Origin: Chlamydiota bacterium
GTDB taxonomy: Bacteria; Chlamydiota; Chlamydiia; Chlamydiales; JABDDJ01
Assembly: GCA_013287645.1 (NCBI GenBank)
Contig: JABDDJ010000009.1
Location: 1-59,201, forward strand
DNA: 59,201 nucleotides
Direction: 5' to 3'
Translations under genes and position numbers: made by a program
Shown here: positions 1-7,678 of the stretch, in pieces
Position numbering within the stretch: the stretch's first letter is position 1
Layout: each line of letters opens with the position of its first letter
Notes under the pieces: generated by a model
What the model saw: the letters and a program-made list of their open reading frames with translations, nothing else
Database searches by the model: none
What the model was told of the DNA's origin: nothing

Positions 1-408
1 CAATTTTCTCTAGTTTTTTGTCCGAATTAACCTGATTTTGTCCGAATTACACCTAATTCGGACATTTTCCGTATTAAAATTTGTCACTATTCGTGATAAT
101 TTGGGCAATACCGTGATAATATGACCGAATTTAGAAATTCTATCTTAATTGACCGATTGCAAATATGCACAAAATAGACTCCAGGGAACTCGCTTTGCTC
201 GTTCAAAATGAGTTTTTGATTTAAACTGTCACTTCTTAAAGGAGCTTCTAACCAACAAACAATCGTAGTACTCGCCATTATATTTTGTGACTCGCGACAA
301 TTTTCCGGCATACTTAATGCCAAAATACTCTGAAAGGTATTTTCCGGTCTGCTGTTCATAAAGCGTAACCCAAGAAATCAACTGTTCAACATGGGGTATT
401 TCTATCCT
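1..408. other. Gene-poor left edge with TCCGAATTA repeats
   Basis: I see no convincing gene here. The 14-base word ttttgtccgaatta occurs at 16-29 and again at 36-49, 20 bases apart. Its inverted form taattcggaca lies at 54-64, so 39-49 and 54-64 can form a hairpin with a 4-base loop. A palindromic element, gaactcgctttgctcgttc, lies at 186-204. A near-identical copy in opposite orientation is at 52321-52339. A 90-codon open frame on the minus strand (359 to 87) has no recognisable domain and no clear ribosome binding site. The stretch may be the edge of a decayed or mobile segment. Confidence 0.4.
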
Positions 409-1200
409 TTACTTGGGTACTTCATCTACATAGGAGTAAGAAAATTGTTTATTTTTATGGTCGCGAATAACGGTATACTGTGTATAACAGGGGAGATTTT
501 TTCCTTCGCCTGGAAATACCCACCACTCTCCTTTCTTAATGGTGACGCGGTTCATAAGCTGATAAGCAAAATATTGGCCGTTGGCGCAGTTTTCAGGTTG
601 TTTTGTTTCTTGAAAGGCCTTGACAAGTCTCTGAAAGCGTTCTGCAGATGTGGGGCCTTTGTTGTCGGCTGTCTGAGGTCCTTTTTGATTGAACCAGGAG
701 GGCTCTGCGTTTTCGGTAAGAATTCCGGGCTCATCTTCGAGCTCGCGAAATGTGGGTTTTCCATCCACATATTCGACAAAGAGCTGTTTTCCTTCTGCAT
801 CGCAAAAAGCGAAACTTAAGAGAGGTGTATCTTGATTTCCGTGTACATAGAAGCTTTCTAATGTTTCTTTGACTTCTTGAACTGTAGCGCATGTACCTAA
901 AATATAGGGTCCAATTTCATTGACGAGTAAGGCTTGTTTTTCTTTTCCTTCAGGCACTGTTTGATAGACAGCTCTTTCCTGTCCAAGTGCTGAAATAGAT
1001 AGACCTATACAGTTCATACCATCCAAGATGATATTTTTGACTGTGTCAATGACTGCGCTATAACCAAGAACCTGGTCAGTTGTTGTTTGAACCTTTTGGA
1101 TATTATCTCTTGTGGTTCCATCGAAGGTACGGGCAGAGAAGGTGTGCCCATCTTGGGTCTTAAAAGCTGCATAGCTACAAGTCAATAGTAAAACTTTCAT
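409..1200 (-). CDS. Choloylglycine hydrolase-family (linear amide C-N hydrolase) protein
   Basis: A 263-residue protein of the Ntn-hydrolase family that includes bile salt hydrolase and penicillin V acylase. These enzymes cleave linear amide bonds using an N-terminal cysteine exposed by processing. The candidate nucleophile is Cys8, followed by the family-like run GHTFSARTFDG (residues 18-28), which corresponds to the usual GR-x-x-D stretch. Near the C-terminus, YTQYTVIRDHKNK matches the conserved strand that normally carries the TRW/TQY-type motif. The length is somewhat short compared with the usual 310-360 residues. The start is preceded by a good ribosome binding site (gaggga). The natural substrate cannot be told from sequence. 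A host-derived or quorum-type N-acyl compound is possible but is inference. It stands alone, 36 bases after the next upstream gene. Confidence 0.7.
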   Translation of the reverse strand: MKVLLLTCSYAAFKTQDGHTFSARTFDGTTRDNIQKVQTTTDQVLGYSAVIDTVKNIILDGMNCIGLSISALGQERAVYQTVPEGKEKQALLVNEIGPYILGTCATVQEVKETLESFYVHGNQDTPLLSFAFCDAEGKQLFVEYVDGKPTFRELEDEPGILTENAEPSWFNQKGPQTADNKGPTSAERFQRLVKAFQETKQPENCANGQYFAYQLMNRVTIKKGEWWVFPGEGKNLPCYTQYTVIRDHKNKQFSYSYVDEVPK

Positions 1201-1236
1201 GTCTCCCTCTGTATCAAAAATTTTATTACAGGCAAT

Positions 1237-1902
1237 TTAGAATAACTCGCGAAGTGAGTCAAGTTCTTTTGGATTAGTGCCATATTTTTTAAAAAGCTCT
1301 TGGATCTTTTCATAGGCTTGCATAAAACTTATATCTTTTAGTGAGAGTTCTTTTCCTTTTGTTTTATCTGGATGAGTAACCATCCATACCTTTTTAGCTT
1401 CTGACATGCCTTTTTGAAAGCTTGAGATATATTCTTCTGAAGAATTTTCTAGGCAGGATGAAAGGGCCTCGTAGCATTGGGCTACGACTCTAGTTACTTC
1501 GTATTCGAACATGTAGGGTAGGTGATAGAATTGAATCATTCCAAAGCAGTTTGCGAGTCCTAATAAATATAGGGGTTTAAAAATCCATTTTGAGAGTGTG
1601 CTAGGCTGGATAAATAAATTTTTTGACGTGATGATATTTATTGCTTTGATGGCACGGAGGGTCTGGTCAACATACTCCATACGGCTGAAGACGTTCCAGA
1701 GGTGTTGTGAGAGAAGCTGTTCGTTGATGGGGTGTTCTAAGTTGTTCTTATTTAAGTTTTTGATTTTCAATAAGATAAGTTCATTACCTTGGTGATAAAG
1801 TCCATATTCATTTTTTTCAGGATTTTGAAGTTTATCAGCCGCCACTTCTAAGAACTGGGCCCACTTTTCTGAGTCTATAGTGTCAAAAGAAATTGATCGC
1901 AT
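1237..1902 (-). CDS. Protein with a C-terminal J domain (DnaJ-like)
   Basis: A 221-residue protein. The last 60 residues look like a J domain: a helix (AKKVWMVT) leads into the invariant HPD tripeptide at residues 177-179, then a polar loop and a helix (FMQAYEKIQELFKKYG). The HPD loop stimulates the ATPase of Hsp70, so the protein probably recruits a DnaK-type chaperone. The rest (1-165) matches nothing I know. It contains a hydrophobic stretch at about 106-131 that could lie in or on a membrane. There is no G/F region and no zinc finger, so it is not DnaJ itself; dnaJ is at 34741-35913. No strong ribosome binding site precedes the ATG. It is divergent from the following membrane protein gene. 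Whether it serves a bacterial or a host Hsp70 is open. Confidence 0.65.
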   Translation of the reverse strand: MRSISFDTIDSEKWAQFLEVAADKLQNPEKNEYGLYHQGNELILLKIKNLNKNNLEHPINEQLLSQHLWNVFSRMEYVDQTLRAIKAINIITSKNLFIQPSTLSKWIFKPLYLLGLANCFGMIQFYHLPYMFEYEVTRVVAQCYEALSSCLENSSEEYISSFQKGMSEAKKVWMVTHPDKTKGKELSLKDISFMQAYEKIQELFKKYGTNPKELDSLRELF

Positions 1903-1952
1903 AATAATTATTTTATATTTAAGGTGGTTTTCATTAGTTTGTAGGAGTCTTT

Positions 1953-2633
1953 ATGTGTTTCTCTGCTGAAGCCAGTTTTGTTGGCGGTGCAGTTATAGGT
2001 TCTATTGGTATTGCTACTCTGCGCACAGTATCGATGCCTATTCTTCGTTGGTTAGCTCTAATTCCCATTATGTTGGCATTGCAACAATTTTCTGAAGGAA
2101 TTTTATGGATTTCTTTTACACATGAGATTCCGCTCTGGTTAGTGAATGTGTGTAAATATGTTTACCTGACTATTGCATTTTTAGTTTGGCCTTTATGGAT
2201 TCCTTTTTCGGTGGCGATCGCTGAGCCAAATAGGACGCGTGCATTGATTCTTTGGGGATTTACAGGGGTAGGGCTTATTTTGGACATTCTGTTTATTATC
2301 TTTGCTCTGTCACAACAGATTGGTGTTGTAACGATCAACCATAGGATAGTCTATTTGGGTAGCGCTCCTCCTGACTTACTTTGGGCGTATGGGATTATTA
2401 TTATAGTGCCTCTTTTGATTTCGTCGATTCCGAATCTGGCATGGTTTGGGGTGGTGATTGGGATTTTAGCGGCTATTACGACTTATTTTTACATATACGC
2501 ATTCGTATCAGTCTGGTGCTTCTTTTCAGCGATTGCCAGTCTGATGCTCTATTATATTTTAAAAAACAAGTCTACAGTAACGTGTAGACTTGTTAGAAAT
2601 TTATTTCTTCCAGAAAAGCCAAGGCAGCAGTAG
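1953..2633 (+). CDS. DUF6629-type integral membrane protein
   Basis: A 226-residue protein with about seven hydrophobic segments and the N-terminal signature MCFSAEASF, typical of the uncharacterised bacterial membrane family DUF6629 (MCFSAxASF start). Function is unknown. A ribosome binding site (taggag) sits just before the ATG. The last 33 bases overlap the 3' end of the convergent small membrane protein gene. The codons for residues about 205-214 form a perfect 12-bp inverted repeat that seems to be the terminator of that opposite-strand gene. Confidence 0.7.
   Translation: MCFSAEASFVGGAVIGSIGIATLRTVSMPILRWLALIPIMLALQQFSEGILWISFTHEIPLWLVNVCKYVYLTIAFLVWPLWIPFSVAIAEPNRTRALILWGFTGVGLILDILFIIFALSQQIGVVTINHRIVYLGSAPPDLLWAYGIIIIVPLLISSIPNLAWFGVVIGILAAITTYFYIYAFVSVWCFFSAIASLMLYYILKNKSTVTCRLVRNLFLPEKPRQQ
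2559..2594 (-). terminator. Rho-independent terminator of the small membrane gene, inside a convergent CDS
   Basis: A perfect 12-bp stem (aacaagtctaca at 2565-2576 and its complement at 2583-2594) encloses a 6-base loop. Read on the minus strand, the stem is followed at once by six T. It lies just past the stop of the minus-strand gene ending at 2601 and within the coding sequence of the plus-strand DUF6629 gene. Confidence 0.75.
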
Positions 2634-2822
2634 GGCTGCTTTTGGAGCTTCTTTGGTTGCTTCGGCCTTATTGACTTGTTCGAAAAGGCTATGGAATAAA
2701 TGATATAGCCAGTCGTAGAGTGCTGTTACCCAAGTAACAAGTGTATGGAAGGCCTCTGGGAAGAATTTCCAAATAATAAAAAATAACAACCCGAAAAAAA
2801 TAAAATTTAATACAAATCGCAT
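2601..2822 (-). CDS. Small membrane protein, function unknown
   Basis: A 73-residue protein with one clear N-terminal membrane helix (about residues 3-20, FVLNFIFFGLLFFIIW), then an aromatic, amphipathic stretch and a charged tail. A strong ribosome binding site (agggag) precedes the ATG at 2822. A terminator hairpin lies directly downstream. Having a start signal, a stop and its own terminator makes this short frame credible as a gene. No family is recognised. Confidence 0.6.
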   Translation of the reverse strand: MRFVLNFIFFGLLFFIIWKFFPEAFHTLVTWVTALYDWLYHLFHSLFEQVNKAEATKEAPKAALLLPWLFWKK

Positions 2823-2888
2823 ATCAACTCCCTGGGTTGCAACTGTCTATTCTCAAATTTAGTTTAACAGAAATAGAATTTTTATAAT

Positions 2889-4049
2889 TTAAGAAATTTC
2901 TTTTGAAACTGCAAGTTTTTTTTGCTGGAAGGTAGCAATTCCTAGGAAAGCGAGGAGGAGAGAGATACAGGAGAAGTAGAGATAGAGGGAGGAGCTGCCT
3001 AAGCTGCTGCTAGTAAAGAAGGAGGCGAAGATGGGTCCAAAGGAGGAGCCTAGACCGTAGGTAAGTAAGAGGACTGCCACTGCTGAAGGAAAAGAGACAT
3101 TTTTTCCTTGTGCGATGACACAGGAGATGCTTTGGGGGTAGATGGTAAAGGAGAGACCTCCTAGGAGGAACGAACTGATGAGAACGAGTACTTCTGCTGT
3201 AGGAAAGAGAAAAATGCATGTTGAGGGAATTAATATGAGTAGACTTGTGGCGATAAGGACGGTATGGCGATTGAAGTGGTCAGAAATTTTTCCAAGGGGC
3301 CATTGTAGGGCTACTCCACCAAAGATGGTGATGCTCATTAGCTGTGCTGGAGAGATGCTGTAGTCTACGGCGAAGATGGGTGAGAAGCTGTAGATTGCGC
3401 CTAAGATGGCTCCTGAAAAGGCTCCGCCTAGGACTCCAAAGGGAGAGTTTTTGAGCATTTGAAGCCAGCTAGAGCTGATTTCTGATTCTGAAGCTTTGTA
3501 GGGGACAGTGCGCGTGTCGTAGAGGAGAGGTAGGACTCCAGCCATTGTCAGAGCTGCTGCGACGATAAAAGGAATGCTGTCTAGAGGGCTGACTATGTCT
3601 AGGAGGTGCTGTCCGGCGGCTTGAGCTGTGTAGAGGAAGATGGTGTAGATGGCGAGGATACGCCCGCGAATGAATTCTGTGCTATAAGCTAGGAGCCAGC
3701 TTTCGATGACGATATAGACCATGCCCATGCAAGCACCAGCCAGGAAGCGCATGGCGATCCATGTCCAGGGGTCGTAGGTGCAGCTCATGATGAGGATGGA
3801 GATGGAGGAGATGGTTCCAGCAAGTGCGAAGGAGCGTGCGAGGCCGAGATGGGACAAAAGTCGTTCGCAAACGAAGGCTGAGAGGAACATTCCAACGTAA
3901 TAGGCAGCGTGCATTAGGCCTACGAGGTAGTCACTATATCCTTGTTCGTTGAGAAGTAGTGTGGAGTAGGTGACGAAGTAGCCTGCGGATAGGAGTACTA
4001 GGATGAGGCTAAACAGAGGATTAAAAATATTTTTTGTTAATTGGAACAT
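2889..4049 (-). CDS. MFS transporter, YcaD-like
   Basis: A 386-residue protein with about 12 hydrophobic segments, the standard length for a compact major facilitator. The N-terminal half contains RSFALAG and RFLAGACMGMVYIVIESWL, and RGRILAIYTIFLYTAQAAGQ follows. This is the pattern of the YcaD subgroup of MFS transporters, where E-x-W/A after the fourth helix and GR-x-L-A-x-Y are conserved. The substrate is unknown. Chlamydiae rely on many MFS carriers to import host metabolites, but direction cannot be read from sequence. It is transcribed alone. The short 81-base gap to the next gene is divergent. Confidence 0.75.
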   Translation of the reverse strand: MFQLTKNIFNPLFSLILVLLSAGYFVTYSTLLLNEQGYSDYLVGLMHAAYYVGMFLSAFVCERLLSHLGLARSFALAGTISSISILIMSCTYDPWTWIAMRFLAGACMGMVYIVIESWLLAYSTEFIRGRILAIYTIFLYTAQAAGQHLLDIVSPLDSIPFIVAAALTMAGVLPLLYDTRTVPYKASESEISSSWLQMLKNSPFGVLGGAFSGAILGAIYSFSPIFAVDYSISPAQLMSITIFGGVALQWPLGKISDHFNRHTVLIATSLLILIPSTCIFLFPTAEVLVLISSFLLGGLSFTIYPQSISCVIAQGKNVSFPSAVAVLLLTYGLGSSFGPIFASFFTSSSLGSSSLYLYFSCISLLLAFLGIATFQQKKLAVSKEIS

Positions 4050-4130
4050 AACTGATTCAAAAAGGTTTGATAATAAATAGTTTACAACAAAAATTGTTTA
4101 ATTTCAAGAGAATCTATAAAAAGGTACTTT

Positions 4131-5624
4131 ATGGATAAGTTTTTGAAAGAGATACAGACTGGAGAGATTCATTTCCGGGACCGGTGGCAGTTCGAATTAA
4201 AGTCAGAATTTGCCCCTCTGCCTACGGCATCAAAAAATATTCATACTCAAGAATTTTTTATATTTGTTCCAAATGCGTTGATAGTGAACTCACAGACCTA
4301 TACAGCGGATGATTTTTTTAAAGATCAAACGAATTTTATACGGTATAAGACGCCTATATTTACCTTTGACGAGCTTTTGGACTTAAAGAATCAAGATTCC
4401 CCTTTAAAACATCTTTCAAATTATAAAAATAAGCCAAAGGAACTTGAAGAGGAGTTAAAGTTATTTGCTAATGTCGTGCGCAGTGCATTGAGAGAGGAGG
4501 TTCATAAAATTATATTATCTCTGCTTTTGAGTAGAAATGCTGAGCAGTGTGACAAAATTAATCAATCTATCTTTCAGCTATGCCAAAAATGGCGACAGTT
4601 ACGCCATTTGTTTAGGGATTTTATGCATCATCTACCCTATCCGGAGCAGTCTGAGACAGCGATCACTACGGCGTATATCGACGAATTTTTAAGCAGCACG
4701 GCAGATTACTATTTTATTTGGCTCTTAAAGCATTTGAGAAATCGTGAAGAGGCCTCTTTGACATCGAGTGATGCATTAATCTGTTCTGTTTTGAATGAGG
4801 AGAAAGAGATCAGAATTAAGTATTTTCCGCCTTATGCTACCCCAGAGAAGAATTCTAAAGCTGATAGTGAGGTACTATACCGTCAAAGCCTTCTGAATAA
4901 GTTTGTGATTGATGTTCTGCATTTGATTGCCAGCCGCGATGCCCTGATGAATAGGCATCGCAATATTATTGGAAGCATTGCAGCTGGAATTGCGATGCTA
5001 GTTTTTTTGATTTTATATACATCTCAGACATTGCTGTTTGTACAGAGTTCTGAGCCTTATATTTTTCTAACGATCATTTTTTACATTCTTAAGGATCGGA
5101 TTAAAGAAGGTTTACGCTCTATCCCCTCTATACGTGGATTTGGATGGCTCGCTAACTATAAAACGGAGATTCGCTCCCCTGATAACTCAAAACTCCTGGG
5201 GGGTTTAATGGAGCTGTTTACCTTTGTGGATTCTGATGCAGTGGATCCTGAAATCATGAAAATTCGACACCATCAGTTTCACTCTACGCTGGAGACTTTT
5301 CAACGCCCAGAAAAAATCATGTATTACAAGAATAGTGTGAGTTTATACAGCCATCTCTACCGAAATCGTTCGGTATTGACGACAATTTCGCGATTTAATA
5401 TTCATCCTTTTGTATCGAAAGCGGGAGACCCCTACCAGCCGTATAGCTTTCTCGATACAAAAAGTAACAAAATCGTAGAAATTGAGCTTCCGAAGACCTA
5501 TCACATCAATATTATCCTAAAAAATACAGTAGTACAGTCGGATTTATCGACAAAGGTCTCGCTCGAAAAGTATCGATTAATCATCGATAAAAATGGGATT
5601 AAGGAAGTCCAACATCTTCCTTGA
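4131..5624 (+). CDS. Predicted membrane protein, function unknown
   Basis: A 497-residue protein with a long soluble N-terminal region (about 1-275) and two close membrane helices at about 279-297 and 308-320. These are joined by a very short turn, giving a hairpin in the membrane, and a soluble C-terminal region (about 325-497) follows. Both soluble parts would be on the same side, probably the cytoplasm. No domain or catalytic motif is recognised. A ribosome binding site (aaaagg) precedes the ATG. The next gene starts 49 bases downstream on the same strand, so the two may share a transcript. Confidence 0.6.
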   Translation: MDKFLKEIQTGEIHFRDRWQFELKSEFAPLPTASKNIHTQEFFIFVPNALIVNSQTYTADDFFKDQTNFIRYKTPIFTFDELLDLKNQDSPLKHLSNYKNKPKELEEELKLFANVVRSALREEVHKIILSLLLSRNAEQCDKINQSIFQLCQKWRQLRHLFRDFMHHLPYPEQSETAITTAYIDEFLSSTADYYFIWLLKHLRNREEASLTSSDALICSVLNEEKEIRIKYFPPYATPEKNSKADSEVLYRQSLLNKFVIDVLHLIASRDALMNRHRNIIGSIAAGIAMLVFLILYTSQTLLFVQSSEPYIFLTIIFYILKDRIKEGLRSIPSIRGFGWLANYKTEIRSPDNSKLLGGLMELFTFVDSDAVDPEIMKIRHHQFHSTLETFQRPEKIMYYKNSVSLYSHLYRNRSVLTTISRFNIHPFVSKAGDPYQPYSFLDTKSNKIVEIELPKTYHINIILKNTVVQSDLSTKVSLEKYRLIIDKNGIKEVQHLP

Positions 5625-5673
5625 CTTATAGAGTAGAGATTTGCAAAAATATGTACTTTTTCTAGGAAGAAGA

Positions 5674-7131
5674 ATGAATACTCCTGTAGTGATAGCTTTT
5701 GCTATTTATTTTGCATTGCTTGGTGTGATTGCGATTATTTCACACAAGACGATGCGCACTTCTACCGATTTTATCGTAGGTAATCGCTCTCTGAACTTTT
5801 GGGTGACTGCATTATCCGCACATGCGAGCGATATGAGTGCCTGGCTATTTATGGCTTTTCCTGCAGCGATTTATATCGGGGGTTTGCCTCAAATCTGGAC
5901 AGCTTTAGGTCTGTTTTTTGGAATGTTATTAAACTGGCTTTTAGTGGCAAAGAGGCTGCGCCTAGCGACGGAGAAATATCAAGCAAATACTTTATCCTCT
6001 TTTTTCGAAAAGAGATTCCATGACAGCAGCGGAACTCTGCGTATCTTAACTGCTCTGATGCTCGTCTTCTTTATGACCTGCTACCTATGCGCTGGATTGA
6101 TCGCTATGGGGTATTTGATCGAGTCTGTTTTTGGGATCGACTACTACTGGGGTCTGGCGTTTGCATCATTCGTGGTGATGGCTTACACATTTGCGGGCGG
6201 ATTTATCACTGTTGCCTGGACAGATCTTTTTCAGGCAATCTTTTTGATTATTATGATTACTCTCGTGCCTATCGTCGCTTTCAGCAAAATTGCGGGTGGA
6301 TTTGGTGCGATTGAACAGGCGGCTATACAAAATGAGATCTCTCTTAGCCCTATTGCTGATCTCTCTTTTTCTTCCCTGCTGACGATTATTTTTCTGGCTC
6401 TAGGATGGGGCTTGGGCTACTTTGGACAACCCCATATTGTAACAAAATTTATGGGTATCCGCAAACCTGAAGAGCTGCGTAAGTCGATGTATTTTGGCAT
6501 GACTTGGCAGGCAATTGCATTGACAAGCGCTGTCTGTGTGGGATTGGTGGGATTGGGTTACTTTCCTAATGGGTTAGGTAATCCTGAGCTTGTTTTTGTA
6601 GAAATGGTGAAGCAGATTTTCCACCCCTTCTTTGGCGGAATTGTCCTCTGTGCCATCATTGCTGCTAATATGTCTACGATGGACTCCCAGGTGCTGGTCT
6701 GCTCGTCGATATTGAGTGAAGACCTTTATGGAAAGATTATCAATAGTAAAGCTTCTCCAAGAAGATTGTTAAGAGTGACCCGAGGTTGCGTGATCTTTAT
6801 TACTCTGCTTTCTCTGGGTGTGGCTTTTATTCGCTCTACGACTGTTCTCGAAGCTGTACTGTACGCATGGACTGGACTCGGATGCGCTTTTGGACCTGTG
6901 ATTCTCTTTTCGCTATTTATGCCTATGACTAACCGCACTGGAGCTATTGCTGGTATCTTGACTGGAGGAGTTGTCGCGGCTTTATGGGATTTCTTCTATC
7001 CGCATGAAGCACTTATCCCCATCCCTGCTATGGTCCCAGGCTTCCTTTTAAGTTCATGTTCTATTGTGCTTTTTTCCTGGCTGACACAAAATCAGGAAGA
7101 GTCCACAATAGTTGAAGGATTAGATTCTTAA
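5674..7131 (+). CDS. putP: Sodium/proline symporter (SSS family)
   Basis: A 485-residue sodium:solute symporter most like PutP, which imports proline with Na+. Typical features are the N-terminal TDFIVGNRSLNFWVTALSAH followed by SDMSAWLFMAFPAAIYIGG (first and second transport helices), the aromatic helix with YTFAGGFITVAWTDLFQA, and GYFGQPHIVTKFMGI. Around 12-13 hydrophobic segments are present. I chose the ATG at 5674, preceded by aggaag, over a TTG 33 bases upstream, because the upstream residues are not family-like. The secreted thioredoxin-like gene follows 15 bases after the stop and is likely co-transcribed. Chlamydiae take up many amino acids, so proline import fits. Confidence 0.85.
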   Translation: MNTPVVIAFAIYFALLGVIAIISHKTMRTSTDFIVGNRSLNFWVTALSAHASDMSAWLFMAFPAAIYIGGLPQIWTALGLFFGMLLNWLLVAKRLRLATEKYQANTLSSFFEKRFHDSSGTLRILTALMLVFFMTCYLCAGLIAMGYLIESVFGIDYYWGLAFASFVVMAYTFAGGFITVAWTDLFQAIFLIIMITLVPIVAFSKIAGGFGAIEQAAIQNEISLSPIADLSFSSLLTIIFLALGWGLGYFGQPHIVTKFMGIRKPEELRKSMYFGMTWQAIALTSAVCVGLVGLGYFPNGLGNPELVFVEMVKQIFHPFFGGIVLCAIIAANMSTMDSQVLVCSSILSEDLYGKIINSKASPRRLLRVTRGCVIFITLLSLGVAFIRSTTVLEAVLYAWTGLGCAFGPVILFSLFMPMTNRTGAIAGILTGGVVAALWDFFYPHEALIPIPAMVPGFLLSSCSIVLFSWLTQNQEESTIVEGLDS

Positions 7132-7146
7132 CGAGTGGAGGTTACA

Positions 7147-7539
7147 ATGCGTTATTTGGCGATACTATTTTTGTTATGCCTTTCTTTTGTGAGCTTAGAG
7201 GCTAAAGAGAGTGGCGGCATTATTAACGTCACGCAAAATAATTACTCACAAGAGGTTGAACAGTATCCTGGCAAGGCTATTGTTGTGGTGAGTACCTCGT
7301 GGTGCGGTGCATGTAAGAGACTAAAACCCGTGTTTGAAATATTAAGTAACAAGTTTGCCGGTCAGGTAAAATTTGTGGCAATCGATGCAGATCAATCTAG
7401 AGATCTTGTAGATAAGCTGAAAGTGACAGCTCTTCCAACCATCTTTTTTATGAATAATGGCAAAGTTGTGTTGAGAAAAGAGGGTGCTTTAGAGCTTGGT
7501 GAATTTGAGAAGACGCTGCAGGCTAACTTGAAAAGTTAA
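7147..7539 (+). CDS. Secreted thioredoxin-like protein
   Basis: A 130-residue protein with an N-terminal signal peptide (about residues 1-19, MRYLAILFLLCLSFVSLEA) and one thioredoxin fold. The active site WCGAC keeps the two redox cysteines of the CxxC motif, although thioredoxin itself has WCGPC. The cis-proline is in TALPTIFF. It is expected to act as a thiol-disulphide oxidoreductase in the periplasm, where chlamydial envelopes depend heavily on disulphide cross-links. The ATG at 7147 with gtggagg before it is preferred to a GTG at 7135. It follows putP closely and is followed by a long inverted repeat that may terminate the operon. Confidence 0.8.
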   Translation: MRYLAILFLLCLSFVSLEAKESGGIINVTQNNYSQEVEQYPGKAIVVVSTSWCGACKRLKPVFEILSNKFAGQVKFVAIDADQSRDLVDKLKVTALPTIFFMNNGKVVLRKEGALELGEFEKTLQANLKS

Positions 7540-7555
7540 GCATCTTAAACACAGT

Positions 7556-7617
7556 TTAAACGCAAAGACGCAGAGGCGCAAAGGATATTCTTTGCGCCTC
7601 TGCGTCTTTGCGTTTAA
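7556..7617. repeat. CGCAAAG-type inverted repeat, copy 1
   Basis: A perfect 28-bp inverted repeat (7556-7583 and 7590-7617) with a 6-base loop. Each arm holds three 8-base units of the form (R)CGCAAAG or (R)CGCAGAG. It begins 17 bases after the stop of the thioredoxin-like gene and ends directly at the -35 box of the next promoter. Related elements are at 14915-14982, 28532-28585 and, as a single arm, at 58945-58973. Confidence 0.9.
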
Positions 7618-7618
7618 T

Positions 7619-7647
7619 TTGACTTATTTCTAAATTTTCTTTATAAT
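7619..7647 (+). promoter_or_regulatory. Sigma-70-type promoter of the 914-residue gene
   Basis: TTGACT at 7619-7624 and TATAAT at 7642-7647 are separated by 17 bases. This is a near-consensus housekeeping promoter about 32 bases ahead of the start codon at 7679. The -35 box abuts the CGCAAAG-type repeat. Confidence 0.7.
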
Positions 7648-7678
7648 GGTTGTTATTTTGTTTAATAAAGGCTAATCA

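Noticed and set aside
87..359. 90-residue open frame on the minus strand
   Set aside because: No recognisable domain, no ribosome binding site and a sequence overlapping the repeat-rich left edge. A brief likeness to a Cas5-type start (CWLEAPL) was not supported by any further match.
391..819. 142-residue open frame on the plus strand
   Set aside because: Antisense to the Ntn-hydrolase gene, which has clear family motifs and a good ribosome binding site.
1237..1902. Second dnaJ gene
   Set aside because: Only the J domain is present, at the C-terminus, without G/F region, zinc finger or substrate-binding domains.
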